DNA from: Armigeres subalbatus
Lineage: Eukaryota > Arthropoda > Insecta > Diptera > Culicidae
Direction of reading: 5' to 3'
Assembly: GCF_024139115.2 (NCBI RefSeq)
Contig: NC_085141.1
Coordinates: forward strand, 368,241,925-368,305,924
DNA length: 64,000 nucleotides
In this document: piece by piece, positions 33,953 through 46,359 of the stretch
How the letters are laid out: every line of letters starts with the position of its first letter
How positions within the stretch are numbered: position 1 is the first letter of the stretch
Program-made: the position numbers and the translations under genes
The notes under the pieces: model-generated
The model's database searches: none
What the model was told of the DNA's origin: nothing
Seen by the model: the letters and a program-made list of their open reading frames with translations, nothing else

Positions 33953-36900
33953 GTAGGAACGTGAGTACGATACTTGATGGGCTACAGCTCTTCGATGAAC
34001 CTACGCCGAATGGAGTATCCTTCTCCACTGGACTCGATCCTGGGCCAATCATTGAGCGCCCTCAGGTCTTCTTCAACTGCAAAAAGCTATCGTGTACGCG
34101 GCCTTCCACGAAGCCTGCGGCCTCTTCCGGGTTCTCTACTAAATATTATCTTCGCTTGACGTTCTTCCGGCATACGAACAACGTGACCAGCCCACCGTAG
34201 TCTTCCGTATTGTATAAGCTTAATAATATCCAACCCTTCATACAACTGGTACAATTCGTGACTCATGCGACGCCGCCAGATACTGTTCTCCTGCTTACTG
34301 CCGAGTGTTGTCCGCAGCACCTTACGCTCAAACACTCCGAAAGCTCTCCAATCAGCCTCCTTTAACGTCCATGTTTCATGGCCGTATAAAGCCACCGGAA
34401 GAATCAGAGTAGTATACAGTGCGAGTTTTGTTTTCGTTTGCAGACTACGAGACTTAAGCTGGTTACGAAGTCCGTAATAAGCCCGATTTGCAGCTGCAAT
34501 ACGCTTTTTCACCTCGCGGGTAACATCATTATCGCACGTCACTAATGTTCCAAGATACACAAATTCTTCTACCACTTCAAACTTTTCACCATCCAGCACC
34601 ATTTCGCTACCACCACCACTAATGAACCCACGTTGATTGCCAGAAACCATATACTTCGTTTTGCTGGTATTGATCGTGAGTCCAATCCTCGCTGTCTCCC
34701 TCTTAAAGGGCACAAAAGCCTCTTCCACGGCACGGCGATCAATCCCGATAATATCGATATCGTCCGCAAATCCCAGGAGCATATGCGATTTTGTGATAAT
34801 GGTACCGCTTCTTTGCACACCAGCTCTCCTAAACGCTCCCTCGAGCGCTATATTGAACAGTAGATTCGAGAGTGCATCACCCTGCTTTAATCCATCTAAG
34901 GTAGGTAACAAATGACGTCGATATTTCATCCGCAACCCTTACACTTGATTTCGATCCGTCCAACATTATACGAATCAGCCGTAACAGATTCGCCTGAAAA
35001 CCATGTTCAAGCTTAATTTGCCAAAACTCATTCCGTTTCACAGAATGGTACGCCGCCTTGAAATCAATAAACGGATGAAACGGACGGAATTTATCAAAGA
35101 TTTGTCTCAGGGTAAGCATTTGATCCGTCGTTGATCGGCCCTCACGAAAACCTGCTTGGTAATCGCCGTCGAAAAACTCTTCCAGCGGTCCCAATCTGTT
35201 GAACAGAATACGGGACATAAATTTGTACGCCGAATTAAGGAGGGATAATTCCTCGGTAATTAACGCACTCCAGTCTGTGCCCTTTCTTAAAGAGAGGGCA
35301 AATGAAGCCGTCCAACCAGCTAGCAGACAATTCCTCGTTTTCCCATATTTTCGACATAATATGGTGCAGAACTTCATAAAGCTGCTCACTGCCATGTTTG
35401 AGAAGTTCAGCCGGGAGCTGGTCCTTCCTTATTGTTTGGTTCTTATTGTTTTTCAGCTCTTCAATAGCTCAACCTCATCTAGTGTAGGCGACTCCACAGC
35501 TTGTCCATCGTCGCTAATATTTATTCTGTTCACCGATGCACCGTCACTTCCACTATTCAACAATGTCTCGAAGTGTTGTTTCCACCTGGCAGCCACTTCG
35601 GCTTTATCTGTCAGCAAATTCCCTTGTTGGTCGTTGCACATGACGGGAGATGGCGCTGTCTTTCTCCGCACGCCATTGACAGACTCATAGAACCTCCGCA
35701 TATCGTTCTGCTCTATTTTTTCCTGCGCCTCGCTAATCACTGGTTGCTCATGTTCTTTCTTCTTCCTGCGGTGGGTTCGTTTCTCGGCTGCTCTTGCCTC
35801 CTTGTACCGATCTCTATTCGATCGGGTACCCGACACCAACATTCGGCTTCTGGCAACGTTCTTCTCGTCTGTCACTCTCTGACACTCCACATCGAACCAA
35901 CCCGTCCTGGGTCGCCTCTGTGCAGTGCCTACCACTTCTCGTGCTGTTGTGCTCACCGCTCCATGGATCGACTCCCATAGATCGTTGATGTTGTCGCTAA
36001 CGTTGATTGGACTTATCCGTTCGTCGAGCTTCTGGCGGTACTCAGCCGATACTCCTTCCGCCGACAATCGCTGGATATTGTAACGCATCGTTCGCTGTGA
36101 TCTTTCGTTCGATACAGTTGACAACCGTGATCGATTTTACTGACAACGAGGTAGTGATCAGAGTCAATGTTCGGACCTCTGAATGTCCGTACATCGATAA
36201 CATCCGAGAAATGGCACCCATCCACCAAAACATGGTCTATCTGGTTGCAAGTTTCACCATTTGGGTGTCTCCAGGTGTGCTTTCGGATATTCTTTCGTGC
36301 AAAGTAGGTGCTACTGATGGCCATCCCTCTGGCAGCAGCGAAATTTACTAGCCGTAGGCCGTTGTCATTGGTAGCGGAGTGAAGGCTCTCCCTATCAATT
36401 ATGGGACGGAAAAAGTCCTCTCTACCGACCTGAGCGTTAGCGTCTCCGATAACAATTTTCACGTCATGGTTTGGGCACCTTGTCTGTCCCAAACAACCAA
36501 AAGTACGGATAAGATGGGATGTTTTGGCTTAATCAGCTTGCATTTTAAGTAATTTTTTGTATGGCTGGAGCCCAAAAGTGAACTTTGAAGTTCTGTTAAG
36601 GTGCTTGGAACTCGATGTGAACCAAGAATGAACTTATTGGTTCGGTTAGGAACAAATTTAAGTAAAATGTGAACTTTTGGTTGCTTGGGGTGTCCTTCAC
36701 GTCGTCGGATTCATCGTTCGTCGGTGCGTAAACGTTGATTAGGCTGTAATTGAAGAATTTGCCCCGTATCCTCAACACACAGATTCGTTCGCTAATAGGC
36801 TTCCACCGCATCACTCGCTTCATCTGCTTACCAATCACTATGAAACCAACTCCATGCTCTGCTTTTTCACCGCCGCTGTCACATATGTTATACTTGAATG

Positions 36901-37110
36901 CAGTGTTGGTTGTCGGAATTCACGTTCTCCGTATCTGGGCCATCTGACTTCTTGAATAGCCGCCACGTTCACTCCAACCTTCTGCAGTTCGCGAGCCAGA
37001 AGGCTCACTCGTCCAGGTTCATTTAGGGTCCTGACATTCTAGGTGCCGAGTTTCTAATCATAGTCCTTTTTCGTTGCTGGGTCGGTTGCCAAAAATAACG
37101 TTCTCTAACT
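33953..37110 (-). pseudogene. RTE-clade retrotransposon family B, near full length, frameshifted
   Basis: Read from 37110 to 33953. The endonuclease starts with a broken NVRTLNEPGR region and AIQEVRWPRYGE (about 37060-36940), continues with DVKIVIGDANAQVGREDFFR and ends with NIDSDHYLVV near 36140. A linker follows, then the reverse transcriptase: YQAGFREGRSTTDQ, FIDFKAAYHSVKRNEFW, LKQGDALSNLLFNIALEG and LLGFADDIDIIG. The C-terminal LYGHETWTLKEADWRAFGVF and RWAGHVVRMPEER motifs close it near 34100. Frame changes occur at about 36100, 35420 and 34900, and a MITE interrupts the endonuclease. It sits in opposite orientation inside family A copy 1, so it is the younger of the two. Confidence 0.85.
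36487..36690. mobile_element. 204-bp MITE inside the family B endonuclease
   Basis: Ends CCCAAACAACCAAAAGT and ACTTTTGGTTGCTTGGG are inverted repeats. TGTCC occurs on both sides. The endonuclease reading resumes beyond it, so it inserted after family B. Confidence 0.65.
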
Positions 37111-37611
37111 AACGCGGCTACAATGAAAATAAAAACACAAAAACCAACCAGGAATCGAACCATGGACCTTGAGATTTGCAACCTTCTACCATAACCAGCA
37201 CACCATCAATTCCATTTGGAGATACTGTTACAAGTGCACTATATAAACAACAAAGTCATTTGTAACTTTATTGTACCTTATACGGAACATGCAGGGGACT
37301 GCAAAATAAAATACTGCTCAGCTGAGCTCAAAGGGCTTTGCAACATATCAGAAACATTTTCGTAACAGCAATGAACCGAAGTGTTATCAATTCTGCAACT
37401 TAACTGTTTTGTTTCTGTCTGATATGCATTACATTGAATTCCAAATCTTCCAAGAAGTCAGATGCATGGCGTATTGCGACGCCACTTAAACGTAAATGAA
37501 ACGTTGTGTGTTTCTGAAACTGAAAAGTGGCTTTGATGTGACTCGATGTATTGCCAGTGTCTTCAATGAAATTTAATAGGAACAAACAGCTATTTGAAAG
37601 ATGTTGCGCGT
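37111..37611. other. Unassigned sequence between the two RTE copies
   Basis: A T-arm-like sequence lies at about 37148-37170 (minus strand, GGTTCGATTCCTGG), but the rest does not fold as a tRNA by eye. No gene is seen. Confidence 0.3.
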
Positions 37612-39262
37612 GCTGCTTGGGTATCGGTACACCTGGAGATCACCACTGCAGACAGAATCACAAATTGATGAACGGCACTTCTCCGACATTACTTAAGTCA
37701 GGACATATCGTGGCGCTAACATCGACTCTGACCACTTTCTGGTGATGGTTAAACTGCGCCCAGAACTATTCGTCATCAACAATGTTCGGTACCGACGACC
37801 GCCGTGATACGACCTAGAGCGACAGAAGCAACCTGATGTTGCCACTGCCCCTCTTGAGGACTGCTGGAATACAGTTAAACCAGCCATTTAAGACGCAGTG
37901 GAACGATTGGTTCGACGAAGAGTGCAGACAGATTCTGGAGAAGGACGCAGCGCGGGCGGTCGCGCTGCAGCAAGGTACCCGGCAGAACGTGGAACGTTAT
38001 AGACGGAAGCGAAGACAGCAGACCCGCCTTTTTCAGGAGAAGAAACGCCGCCTTGAAGAAGCGGTGTGCGAGGAGATGGAACAGCTGTGCCGTTCTCAAG
38101 AAACACGCAAGTTATATCAGAAGCTCAACGCATCCTGCAAAGGCTTTGAGCTGCGAGCCGAAATGTGCCGGGATAAGGATGGGAGCATCTTAACCGACGA
38201 ACGTGTGGTAATCGAAAGGTGAAAGCAGCATTACGAGGAGCATTGGAATGGCGCTGAGAGTACGGCAGGGAAAGTCAAGGCAGTGAAAGTCAAGGAAGGA
38301 AGAGATGACTACGTCAGTTCAGCGGACGATAGAAACTAACCAGCCCCCACCTTGAGGGAAGTTAAGGATGCCATCTAACAGCCATCAACAAGAAAGGCGA
38401 CAATCTGGAGTGTGAGAACTTTCGAGCGATTACCATCCTTAATGCCGCCTAGAAAGTGATATCCCACATCATCTTCCGACGTCTGTCACCATTAGTGAAT
38501 GAGTTCGTGGGAAGCTATCAAGCCGGTTTCGATTACGGCCGCTCGAGAACGAACCAGGTGTTTACTGTACGGCAAATCCTTCAAAAATGCCGTGAATACC
38601 AGGTTCCAATGCACCATCTGTTCATTGATTTGAAGGCGGCATACAACAGTATTTGACCGCGTAGAGTTGATGGTGTGCAAAACTGTATGATGATTTCGGG
38701 TGCACACTTCAGTTCGTTCGAATCGCACAGGGGACTAAGACAAGGTGATGGACTTTCGTGCCTGTTATTCAACATTGCGCTAGAAGGTGTCATGCGGAGA
38801 GCCGGGTGTAACAGCCGGGGTACGATTTTCAACAGATCCAGTCAATTTATTTGTTTCGCCGATGACATGGACATTGTCGGCCGAAGATTTGCAAAGATGG
38901 CCGAACTGTACACCCGCCAGAAACGTGAAGCAACAAAAGTTGGACTGGTGGTGAATGCATCGGAGACAAAGTACATGCTTGTGGGCGAAACCGACCGCGA
39001 CGGGGCCCGCCTGGGAAGCAGTGTTACGAAAGACACATACATTCGAAGTGGTCGAGGAATTCCTGCCTTGGATCCTTGTTAAGGTTGATAACAATGATAG
39101 TGGTGGAATACGATGGCGCAGTGAGCGAGGTGGGCTGAACAGGTACAAAACGACTTGGCGAGCGTGGGGCGCATTCGAGGATGGAGAGATGTGGCCTCGA
39201 ACCATGCATTGTGGTGTCAAATTGTTGATTCAGTGTTATCTGTTTAGATGTAAACTAAATAC
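37612..39262 (+). pseudogene. RTE-clade retrotransposon family A, remainder of copy 1
   Basis: It resumes the endonuclease at GYRYTWRSPLQTESQID-like sequence (37616-37670), with NIDSDHFLVMVKL shortly after. It goes through the linker (WNDWFDEECRQILEKDAARA) to the reverse transcriptase: SYQAGFDYGRSRTNQ, LFIDLKAAYNSI, LRQGDGLSCLLFNIALEGVM and CFADDMDIVGR. Internal deletions relative to the copy at 49789-52783 lie near 38375, 38650 and 39070; the last removes the LYGHETW and RWAGH region. Several stops (for example 38220) confirm it is dead. Confidence 0.8.
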
Positions 39263-39359
39263 CTAAGTGAAATGAAATGTAAAAGTTCTCCATCCTGGGC
39301 GGCTACTCGGTTCATCCTTTACCTAGGTCCAGGTCAGATTCCCGTCGACTTGCTTTATT

Positions 39360-39850
39360 TCTTTACTGAGCCCACGTCGTCACGAACCCCTGCTGCGATG
39401 TCCCGCCATTTCAGCGCTTGCTAGCAGGTTTCGTCTCCGTTCCTTCATAACGTGTGGCCGACTCACCTCTATTAGCGCTCTCGAATTGCTATTGAAATCG
39501 GTTTCTGATGGCATCGTCGATGAAGATCGCCATTCGTGATCTAGTTGTGAGGCCACCAGGCCTGAATTATAAAACGTAGACAACAGTTGATGAATACTTG
39601 CAACTTCTGCGCGTTCTTTGGTGATACACACCAAGTCTCACTGGCGTATAACAACACAGATTTCAAGTTAGAGTTGAATATTCGAAGCATGATGCGGTGA
39701 CTAATCTGATTGGATTTCCACATGTTTCGTAAACTCGCAAAAGCATCAGTCCTAGTCTTCTTGATCTGTCTTTCTATGACGATCTTGGTTCGGTCGTCCA
39801 ACGCTGACTGCCAATAATTACAGTGCTGACAAAAAAATGAGTAGTCCATC
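39360..39850 (-). pseudogene. 3' fragment of another non-LTR retrotransposon (RTE-like)
   Basis: Minus-strand frames read RTDAFASLRNMWKSNQISHR, SVLLYASETWCVS, LQVFINCCLRFIIQAWWPHN, and after a frameshift EWRSSSTMPSETDFNSNSRA. This is the post-RT C-terminal region of a family different from A, B and C. Only about 490 bases are present. The clade is inferred from the LYASETW type motif. Confidence 0.65.
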
Positions 39851-40289
39851 GTTTACACTACGATTCCCTCTTTCCTTCTTCAACATCTAACAACATTTAA
39901 GGAAAATATCCACCGAAGGAACAGTAAAACATGGACCTATCAGTTATACGGTAAACTTTTGTGTTGAAGATCGTTATGCAAGGATATAGATGATGAACCA
40001 TGAGTACAATTCGATTACAAGATGCTTCCACGGGACCAGTTCTACACGATCCATGCTGGTCAAGTTTTGGTTATGCTGACAAACCAGTTTATTTAGAAGA
40101 ATTATGCAAGAAAGCAATGATTTTGCAAGCAATGTGACACTGTGAAATGTTCTCAAATCCATTGCAATAACCGATACAATAACAGTTGATGTGTACGTTC
40201 GAGAATTTTTGTAGCGGTGGCTACATACCATTGTCCGAACACCATAACCCAGTACTATGTCGGCCAGATTTGGCATGAGTGTATTAAAC

Positions 40290-43200
40290 AATATATTTAT
40301 TTCTTTATTTCGTCAACCGACGTAGACTAGTACAAATACATATACATGTTTTTTTTCTTCCGTAATGCTATAGTAGATTACAGTCAAACCTCCATGAGTC
40401 GATATTGAAGGGACCATCGACTAATGGAAATATCGAGATGTGGAATAGAAAATCCCTGGGAAGCTGTTTGAAGGGACCATCACAGTAACCCAGAAAATAT
40501 TTTTCAACATAGCAAAATTTGCTTCCATGAGTCGATATCGAGTCATAGAACATCGACTCATGGAGGTTTGACTGTATGAAATACAATAAAAAACGTAAAA
40601 AATTTATTTTTTTTTGCTTTAGTTGTTTGTAATTATGAATTTAAATTGTTGAATTTCTTACGTTTGTTTTTTGAAAATATTGTTGCCGAGACATTGTTAA
40701 GTCAATAGCTTCGCAGTGTTGATTATAAACAGCCGTCATACGGTTAAGAGGTCTAAATTTGGCATAACTTGTTCGGCGGTGGTTAGTGAAAAATAATGTC
40801 CTATGTCGAAGTACCCGAGAAGGTATGTAAAAATTTAATTTCCACAAAATTTCAGTTGAGTCAACACGTTGAGATACTATATCTTTAACAAATGAAACCG
40901 TTGCAAACTCTCGACGCTGTTTCAATGTTTGTATGTTTATAAGCATGCAACGTGATTTATAAGATGGAAGAGGAAATGACGTCCAACCTAATTTACGAAG
41001 AGCGTATAGTAGAAATTGTTTTTGTACTGATTCTATTCTTTCTTCATGTGTGGTTAAGTAAGGCGACCATACAATGCTACAATACTCCAGTATGGATCGT
41101 ACATATGAAATATATAGTGTTTTGATTGTGTAGGGATCCTGAAAGTTGAAACAGAAGCGCTTGATAAAGCCTAGCATATTATTAGCTTTGTGAATGATTG
41201 TGTTATAGTGATCAACAAGAGTTAGTTTTGAATCTAAAATCACTCCTAAATCCCTAACTCTTTCACTTCTTTCTACAGTTTTGTTTCCTAGTACAATTTG
41301 TGTATTTGGTGTTGTTCTTTTTCTGCTGAATGATATGATGTTGCATTTCTTTACATTTAGTTGCAATATAAAACCATGTATAAAACATCTGTATTTCATT
41401 CTGGAATACGCTAATGTCGCCTTCATTTTTTATTTCCATAAATAACTTTATGTCATCGGCATAAATTAAAAGCTTTATATTTTTGAGAATGAGGGAAATG
41501 TCATTTACATACAATATAAATAAAAGAAGGCCAAGATGGGAGCCTTGTGGAACTCCTGAAGTGACTTGAATGGGATTGGATTTCTTTCCATTAAATTTAA
41601 TTATTTGTTGCCGGTCTGTGAGGTAAGATTCAAGCCATCTAAGGAGTCCTGGCTCAATTCCAATTTTTTGCAATTTGAAGAGTAACAATGGAATGTCAAT
41701 GCGATCAAACGCCTTGCTAAAGTCAGTGTACAGAGCTTCCACGTAGTTACCATTATCCATCGCATGTAGAGTATAATCAATGAATTCTATTAAATTTGTA
41801 GCGGTTGAGCGACCTTTAAAAAATCCGTGCTGTTTATTTGTAATTCTGTTTTTAAGTTGTGAAAATAATTTTTCATTAATAATGGATTCAAAAAGTTTGG
41901 GAATGCAAGAGATAATGGCTATTCCACGGTAATTACGAATGTCCGATTTTTTGCCCGATTTGAAGATGGGCACAAGGTAAGAGCTTTTCCATACCCTGGG
42001 AAAACTTCCGGATTCCAGTGACAATTTGAAGAGCCAAAATAAAGGTGCCGTCAGCTCTTTAGCCAGACTCTTCAAAAATACCGGTGGAATACCATCAGGG
42101 CCAGAGCCTTTAGATGCATCTATGTTTTTAAAGCGTTTAGAATATCGTTTACCATGATCTGATTAACACCAATATCCTTAGCAAATTCTGGGACAGGCGC
42201 AAAAAATCAAGGTCGCGATCTTGTTCCGAAGAGGTGGTGTATATTTCTTGGAAGAAATCTCCAAAAAGATTACAGATGTCTTCTGAGGAATTACCGACGC
42301 GTTCATCTAGATACATGGATGATTTTAATTTTGATTTTACGTAATTGAAGAAGTTCTTTGGGCATGACTTTATTTCGTTTTCTGTTTTCGTATTATACTC
42401 TTCAAATGCTACATCAATTGCTAGTTTTAATTGATCGCAGATGTCTAAATATTTTTCCAAATTTTCATTCGAATTGTCTAGTTTGTAATTTTTATGTAAT
42501 TTTTGTTTGCGATTCCTTAAATTTTTTATCTGTCTATTATACCAAATTGGACATTTCGAATTTCCGTTCCGCCTTTTTTTCCTTATTGGAACCTCTTCAG
42601 TAATAATATTAAAAATGATGTTATAAAAGACATCAACGGAAGATTCGATATTCCCTTCATTCTCTAAAATTTGCTTCCAGTTTAATCTACTTAGCTTATG
42701 TCTTATGTTGTCATAGTTTGCTTTATGGTAATCAAGGACTTCTTCGAAGTCACAGTCGCTGGGTTTTTGATAATCATGAACAAACAGAGAGTATTCAATA
42801 GCTGTGTGAAATGTTTCGTTTTTCCATAAGGGATTCAATGATTCTGACACACAAAAATCTTCCTGTATATTCGTTAATAGAAAGTCTAGGTAGCAGTTCT
42901 GTTGATTCTTAATATGATTGATTTGGTTAAGCCCTAAGCTGGCAATTCTATCAAATATAAACAGTAGTGTTTCATTTTCCCCAACAACTGGAAGTAGGAT
43001 TTGCTCATTCTCTGAATCCGGAATAAAGTCAGCGGTGCGTTGATTAAAATCTCCATAAATATGTACTTTGACTTCAGGTGGAAGTTGCGATAAAATTTCT
43101 TCCGCAGTTTTTAAAAAGCTTTCATAAGAAATTGTTTGCGCATGGTCCGGCGGAAAATACACAGAAGAGAAAACATGGGTTTCTCCTGCAATATTAGATT

Positions 43201-43395
43201 TCACCCAGACATGTTCAAAGTTCTTGTATTTTTTGGTAGTTATTATTTCTGAATCAAAATTTGTGGAGATTGCAATTAGAACTCCACCGCCAGACTTTTT
43301 GTTAGATTCTGAGAAATCGCGGTCATCCCTGAATACATTAAAGCTACTTCCAAAAAGTTCTTCATTCCTTACGCTTTCATCCCACGGTAGTACGG
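40290..43395 (-). pseudogene. CR1/Jockey-group non-LTR retrotransposon, nearly full ORF2, frameshifted
   Basis: Read from 43395 to 40290. The endonuclease N-terminus is incomplete (ELFGSSFNVFRDDRDFSE, then GGGVLIAI, VYFPPDHAQ and HIYGDFNQRTADF). A long linker is followed by reverse transcriptase: LVPIFKSGKKSDIRNYRGIA, QHGFFKGRSTATNLIEF, YTDFSKAFDRIDIPLL, SGVPQGSHLGLLLFILYVND, LLIYADDIKLF. The thumb and C-terminal region reads RVRDLGVILDSKL and LYISYVRSILEYCSIVWSP, ending at 40641. Frame changes at about 42120 and 41370 inactivate it. The 3' end has a GAAATAAAGAAATAAAT tail at about 40310-40290. Clade placement between CR1 and Jockey is by motif style only. Confidence 0.8.
40381..40574. mobile_element. 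194-bp TA-flanked MITE, pogo/Tigger-like termini
   Basis: Ends CAGTCAAACCTCCATGAGTC and its reverse complement are flanked by TA at both sides. It sits in the 3' untranslated part of the CR1/Jockey-type element, so it is younger than that element. Confidence 0.85.
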
Positions 43396-44399
43396 TACGC
43401 GGTAGTCTGGTACAAATCGAAAGGCAGCGGACTCCATCACAACTTGTGAAAAAATATTGAAAATGTAGCCTAAATCATTGACAAATAGTCTGTGCTGAAG
43501 CTACTATATGCTCAAAATTCCACTCCTGCCTTCGATATCGAATAAGTGACGCTGTACTGCAGAAAAACATAGTAAAGGATATAAAACCGAAACAATTATC
43601 AGTTTTTCCCAAAAACCAACGCCGTAATGTTATTTTTAACCAGTGCTTATACTTTCTGGGACCCCCTTTATGTTAGTTATGTTAGTAATATTTTAAATAG
43701 GTACATATTCAATTATGGATGATGAATATAAAACGATTCATGCCACAAAGTGAAAAAGGGCGGTTAAATCGTGAGATGTGTTTACAAGCGAAACCTAGAG
43801 CGGATTTCTTTAAGCTTGATCTCAGTTTAGAATCCCTAATCTCTTGCTATGTTTGTCGTCAATGGGAGAGGATTCTGTGAAACATTGTAGATTGAGTTGA
43901 TTGTACTGCCGCGTCTCGCGAGAGCTCTGAGAAGCAGAGAAAGTTTATATGTTTTGATTGTTTTCGGAGTCAAATACCTTTACCTTCGAGAATATCGTAG
44001 TCGTACAGATGCAAGCGCGGCTGACTGGATGAGAAACGAGGAAAGAGGATTTGATGGAGAATGCATGAATGCATTCGATTGTTTGTTTTTATTTATGGTT
44101 GGTGGGTGTGGATGGATGCTGTGTGGTGAGGTAAGAGCGCGACGCCACGGTTGGGTGGACGCCGCACAGTCCAAGAATTATTCTGCGATGTGCATAAACG
44201 TGGTGAAGCATGGAAGGTCGTTCCGCGAGTGTTTTTCTTTCTTTGAACCGTTGTTGGCGAGAAGCAGGTGGGTTGGGTATGAAATTCAATCGAGACACAA
44301 AGGAATGCAATGTTTTGATGCAAGTGGGGAAATTTGAAAATGTGCGGGATGAATAATGTAATGAAAACTGAAGTTGGAGTTTGCCCTTTTCTACAACGA
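43396..44399. other. Unassigned region downstream of the dehydratase gene
   Basis: A plus-strand open frame at 43897-44337 (146 codons) lies in GC-richer sequence, but it has no recognisable domain and minus-strand frames are equally open there. It may be unannotated repeat or regulatory sequence. Confidence 0.3.
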
Positions 44400-44433
44400 A
44401 TGTTTAGATATGTTTAATTTAAACGTTCATATA

Positions 44434-44439
44434 TTTATT
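44434..44439 (-). terminator. Polyadenylation signal AATAAA of the dehydratase gene
   Basis: AATAAA on the minus strand lies about 137 bases after the stop codon, giving a short 3' untranslated region ending near 44400-44420. Confidence 0.6.
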
Positions 44440-44575
44440 TTGAAACGATCAGGGAATTTTCCGCGTAATAATCAATCGCTTAGAACACAACCTACACCTA
44501 CATCTAAACTACCGGAAACAAACTCAAAACGACAGTGTTGAAACATCATCAATTAAAACGTGTTGTTGTGCCGGA

Positions 44576-44728
44576 TCACAGCCAATCGAGTAGTGTGGGC
44601 GTAAAGTACGTAATGATGCAATCTGCTCCAGCACGTCGCATCCCGACAAGCACCTCCCACAGAACGGTACGTAGATCGAAAGCACCGATTTTGCCAGCAT
44701 TCAGCAGCATCGAGTATTCGCCAGAAAC
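44576..44728 (-). CDS. Alad: Delta-aminolevulinic acid dehydratase, last coding exon
   Basis: The exon follows a good acceptor (TTTGTCTCCTACAG) and encodes 50 residues plus TGA, beginning VSGEYSMLLNAGKIGAFDLR and ending DCIITYFTPTLLDWL. This is the conserved C-terminus of the family, including the SGE and GADCIITY blocks. The reading phase (0) matches the donor at 59136. The enzyme condenses two 5-aminolevulinate molecules to porphobilinogen, the second step of haem synthesis, in the cytosol as a homo-octamer. The exon is 14.4 kb away from the previous one, across a repeat-filled intron. No frame defects are seen. Confidence 0.93.
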   Translation of the reverse strand, partial: VSGEYSMLLNAGKIGAFDLRTVLWEVLVGMRRAGADCIITYFTPTLLDWL

Positions 44729-44977
44729 CTGTAGGAGACAAACCAATTAGTGAAACATTTTCTGTCTAGTTGTGTTGCCTATTTTTATCTGCCATTTATT
44801 GGAATTTCGATTAACTAATCGATAGTTTAGTAATCGTTGCTAAGGTATCGTTATATGCAATAGATTTAGTTTTCTGATTTTTGAGAAATATTTGGAAAAT
44901 TAAGTAAAACATCAGACAGATGCAGCTGTTTTTCCAGGAGTAATTTGTAAACCTGATGTCATTAGTTATTATATATA

Positions 44978-45888
44978 GGGTTAGGCGGGGCAAAATGGGT
45001 CACGGGGTAAGATGGGTCAGGGCCGTTTTTAAGCATCGTATGCATTTTAATGTGGAGATTATGACTTTGTAGAAGGAATAATTTGGTTCTACTTTATTGT
45101 CATTCGATTTGATGATAAAATTTTATTTTGGTAGAGTATGGCAAGGTAAATTTTTTTCAGCATTGTTTCTTATGCGAAACACATTTTCCATAAAACGTGT
45201 AATCTCGTCGAGCAATCTAAAATTAAAACATTTTTAGTAATATAGTGAAAGTATTATAAGTAATGTAGGCGATGTTGTACTAACTGCATTAAAATAAATA
45301 AATTAGATCGAAAATTAGACATTCTAACACGAACTAGCAAATGGGGCAAGATGGGTCAGCACATACTAAAGGACATAGTTCGTATTCAAAACATATTTTT
45401 CATTGCTGATTATTTATTTTAGGGTTACTTTTGAGCATAATGATGTTAATTTGTTAATTAAAAATGTATATTTTTTGTCTTTAAAAAAGCAATACTCGGA
45501 CGGCTTGTTTTCATAAGAAATTACAGACATTTTTAAATGTAGTGCCATTTCTTAATCCGAGGCTTTAAAATCCTTTTTTATTCAATAACATCATTGGCAT
45601 TAAACTCATCTATCTGTGTGTAATTTAATATTGTGAATAAAAACAATATTAATTGCAGAATTTAAAGGTGACCCATCTTGCCCCGGCATTTTTTGATTGA
45701 CAGAAAAATAGACTTCTACTTTAATGACTCAAAATGAAATAAAAAGTAGAATTTTTGTTATTTCATACCGCTGGCTTACAGATTATGAGCTATTCTTATA
45801 GATCCACGTTGAAAAGCTACATTAAAATGTTTCTATTTTGAGGCATTGAGGGTTCGCCTTAGGTGACCCATCTTGCCCCATCCTACCC
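44978..45888. mobile_element. 911-bp TA-flanked MITE with GGGGCAAAATGGGTCA-type repeats
   Basis: Left GGGTTAGGCGGGGCAAAATG and right CATCTTGCCCCATCCTACCC are inverted repeats flanked by TA. Additional copies of GGGGCAAGATGGGTCA lie inside (45342, 45667-45686). No transposase is seen. Confidence 0.8.
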
Positions 45889-46242
45889 TAAGTTAGTATG
45901 GAAATTACGGTGAAAATAAACCCTTATGTGAAAGGCCGTTCCGCGAGGTGGGCTACGAACTATTTAAATATAATCAATTCCTGCACAAGGAATCAAAAGC
46001 TGGGGTCAAGCTCAAGAGTATCTTCTAACCACATTGTGCATAGATTGAGAGTACAAGGTGGTACAAGACTCAAAAGTCCAAGTAAAAAATCCGTTGTTCT
46101 TGCAGACTGGGTTCACTTCTACATATCTACAGTTGGTACCACTGGCGGAGTTAAGCTGGGCACAATGCCCCACGTGACCAACCAAATCGAACATTTCCCT
46201 GAAATTTAATTGAATATGTACGCCAAATTGCTTTGAATAAAA

Positions 46243-46314
46243 ACCTTCTATCAAAAGTTTGGTTTTGAGTGTTCCGATAGCCTTTACGTATACTTTGTGT
46301 ACGAGAAAGACAAA
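46243..46314 (+). repeat. 3' fragment of the CA-microsatellite-bearing element
   Basis: CTTCTATCAAAAGTTTGG, GATAGCCTTTACG and TGTACGAGAAAGACAAA match the ends at 13640-13717 and 25010-25089. A (TA)n tract follows. Confidence 0.6.
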
Positions 46315-46359
46315 TATATATATAATATATACGCGAAATTTGTTGTGAAAAAGAACTGA

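Noticed and set aside
37140..37205. tRNA gene on the minus strand
   Set aside because: Only a B-box-like sequence is present, with stem mismatches and no convincing anticodon or acceptor arm.
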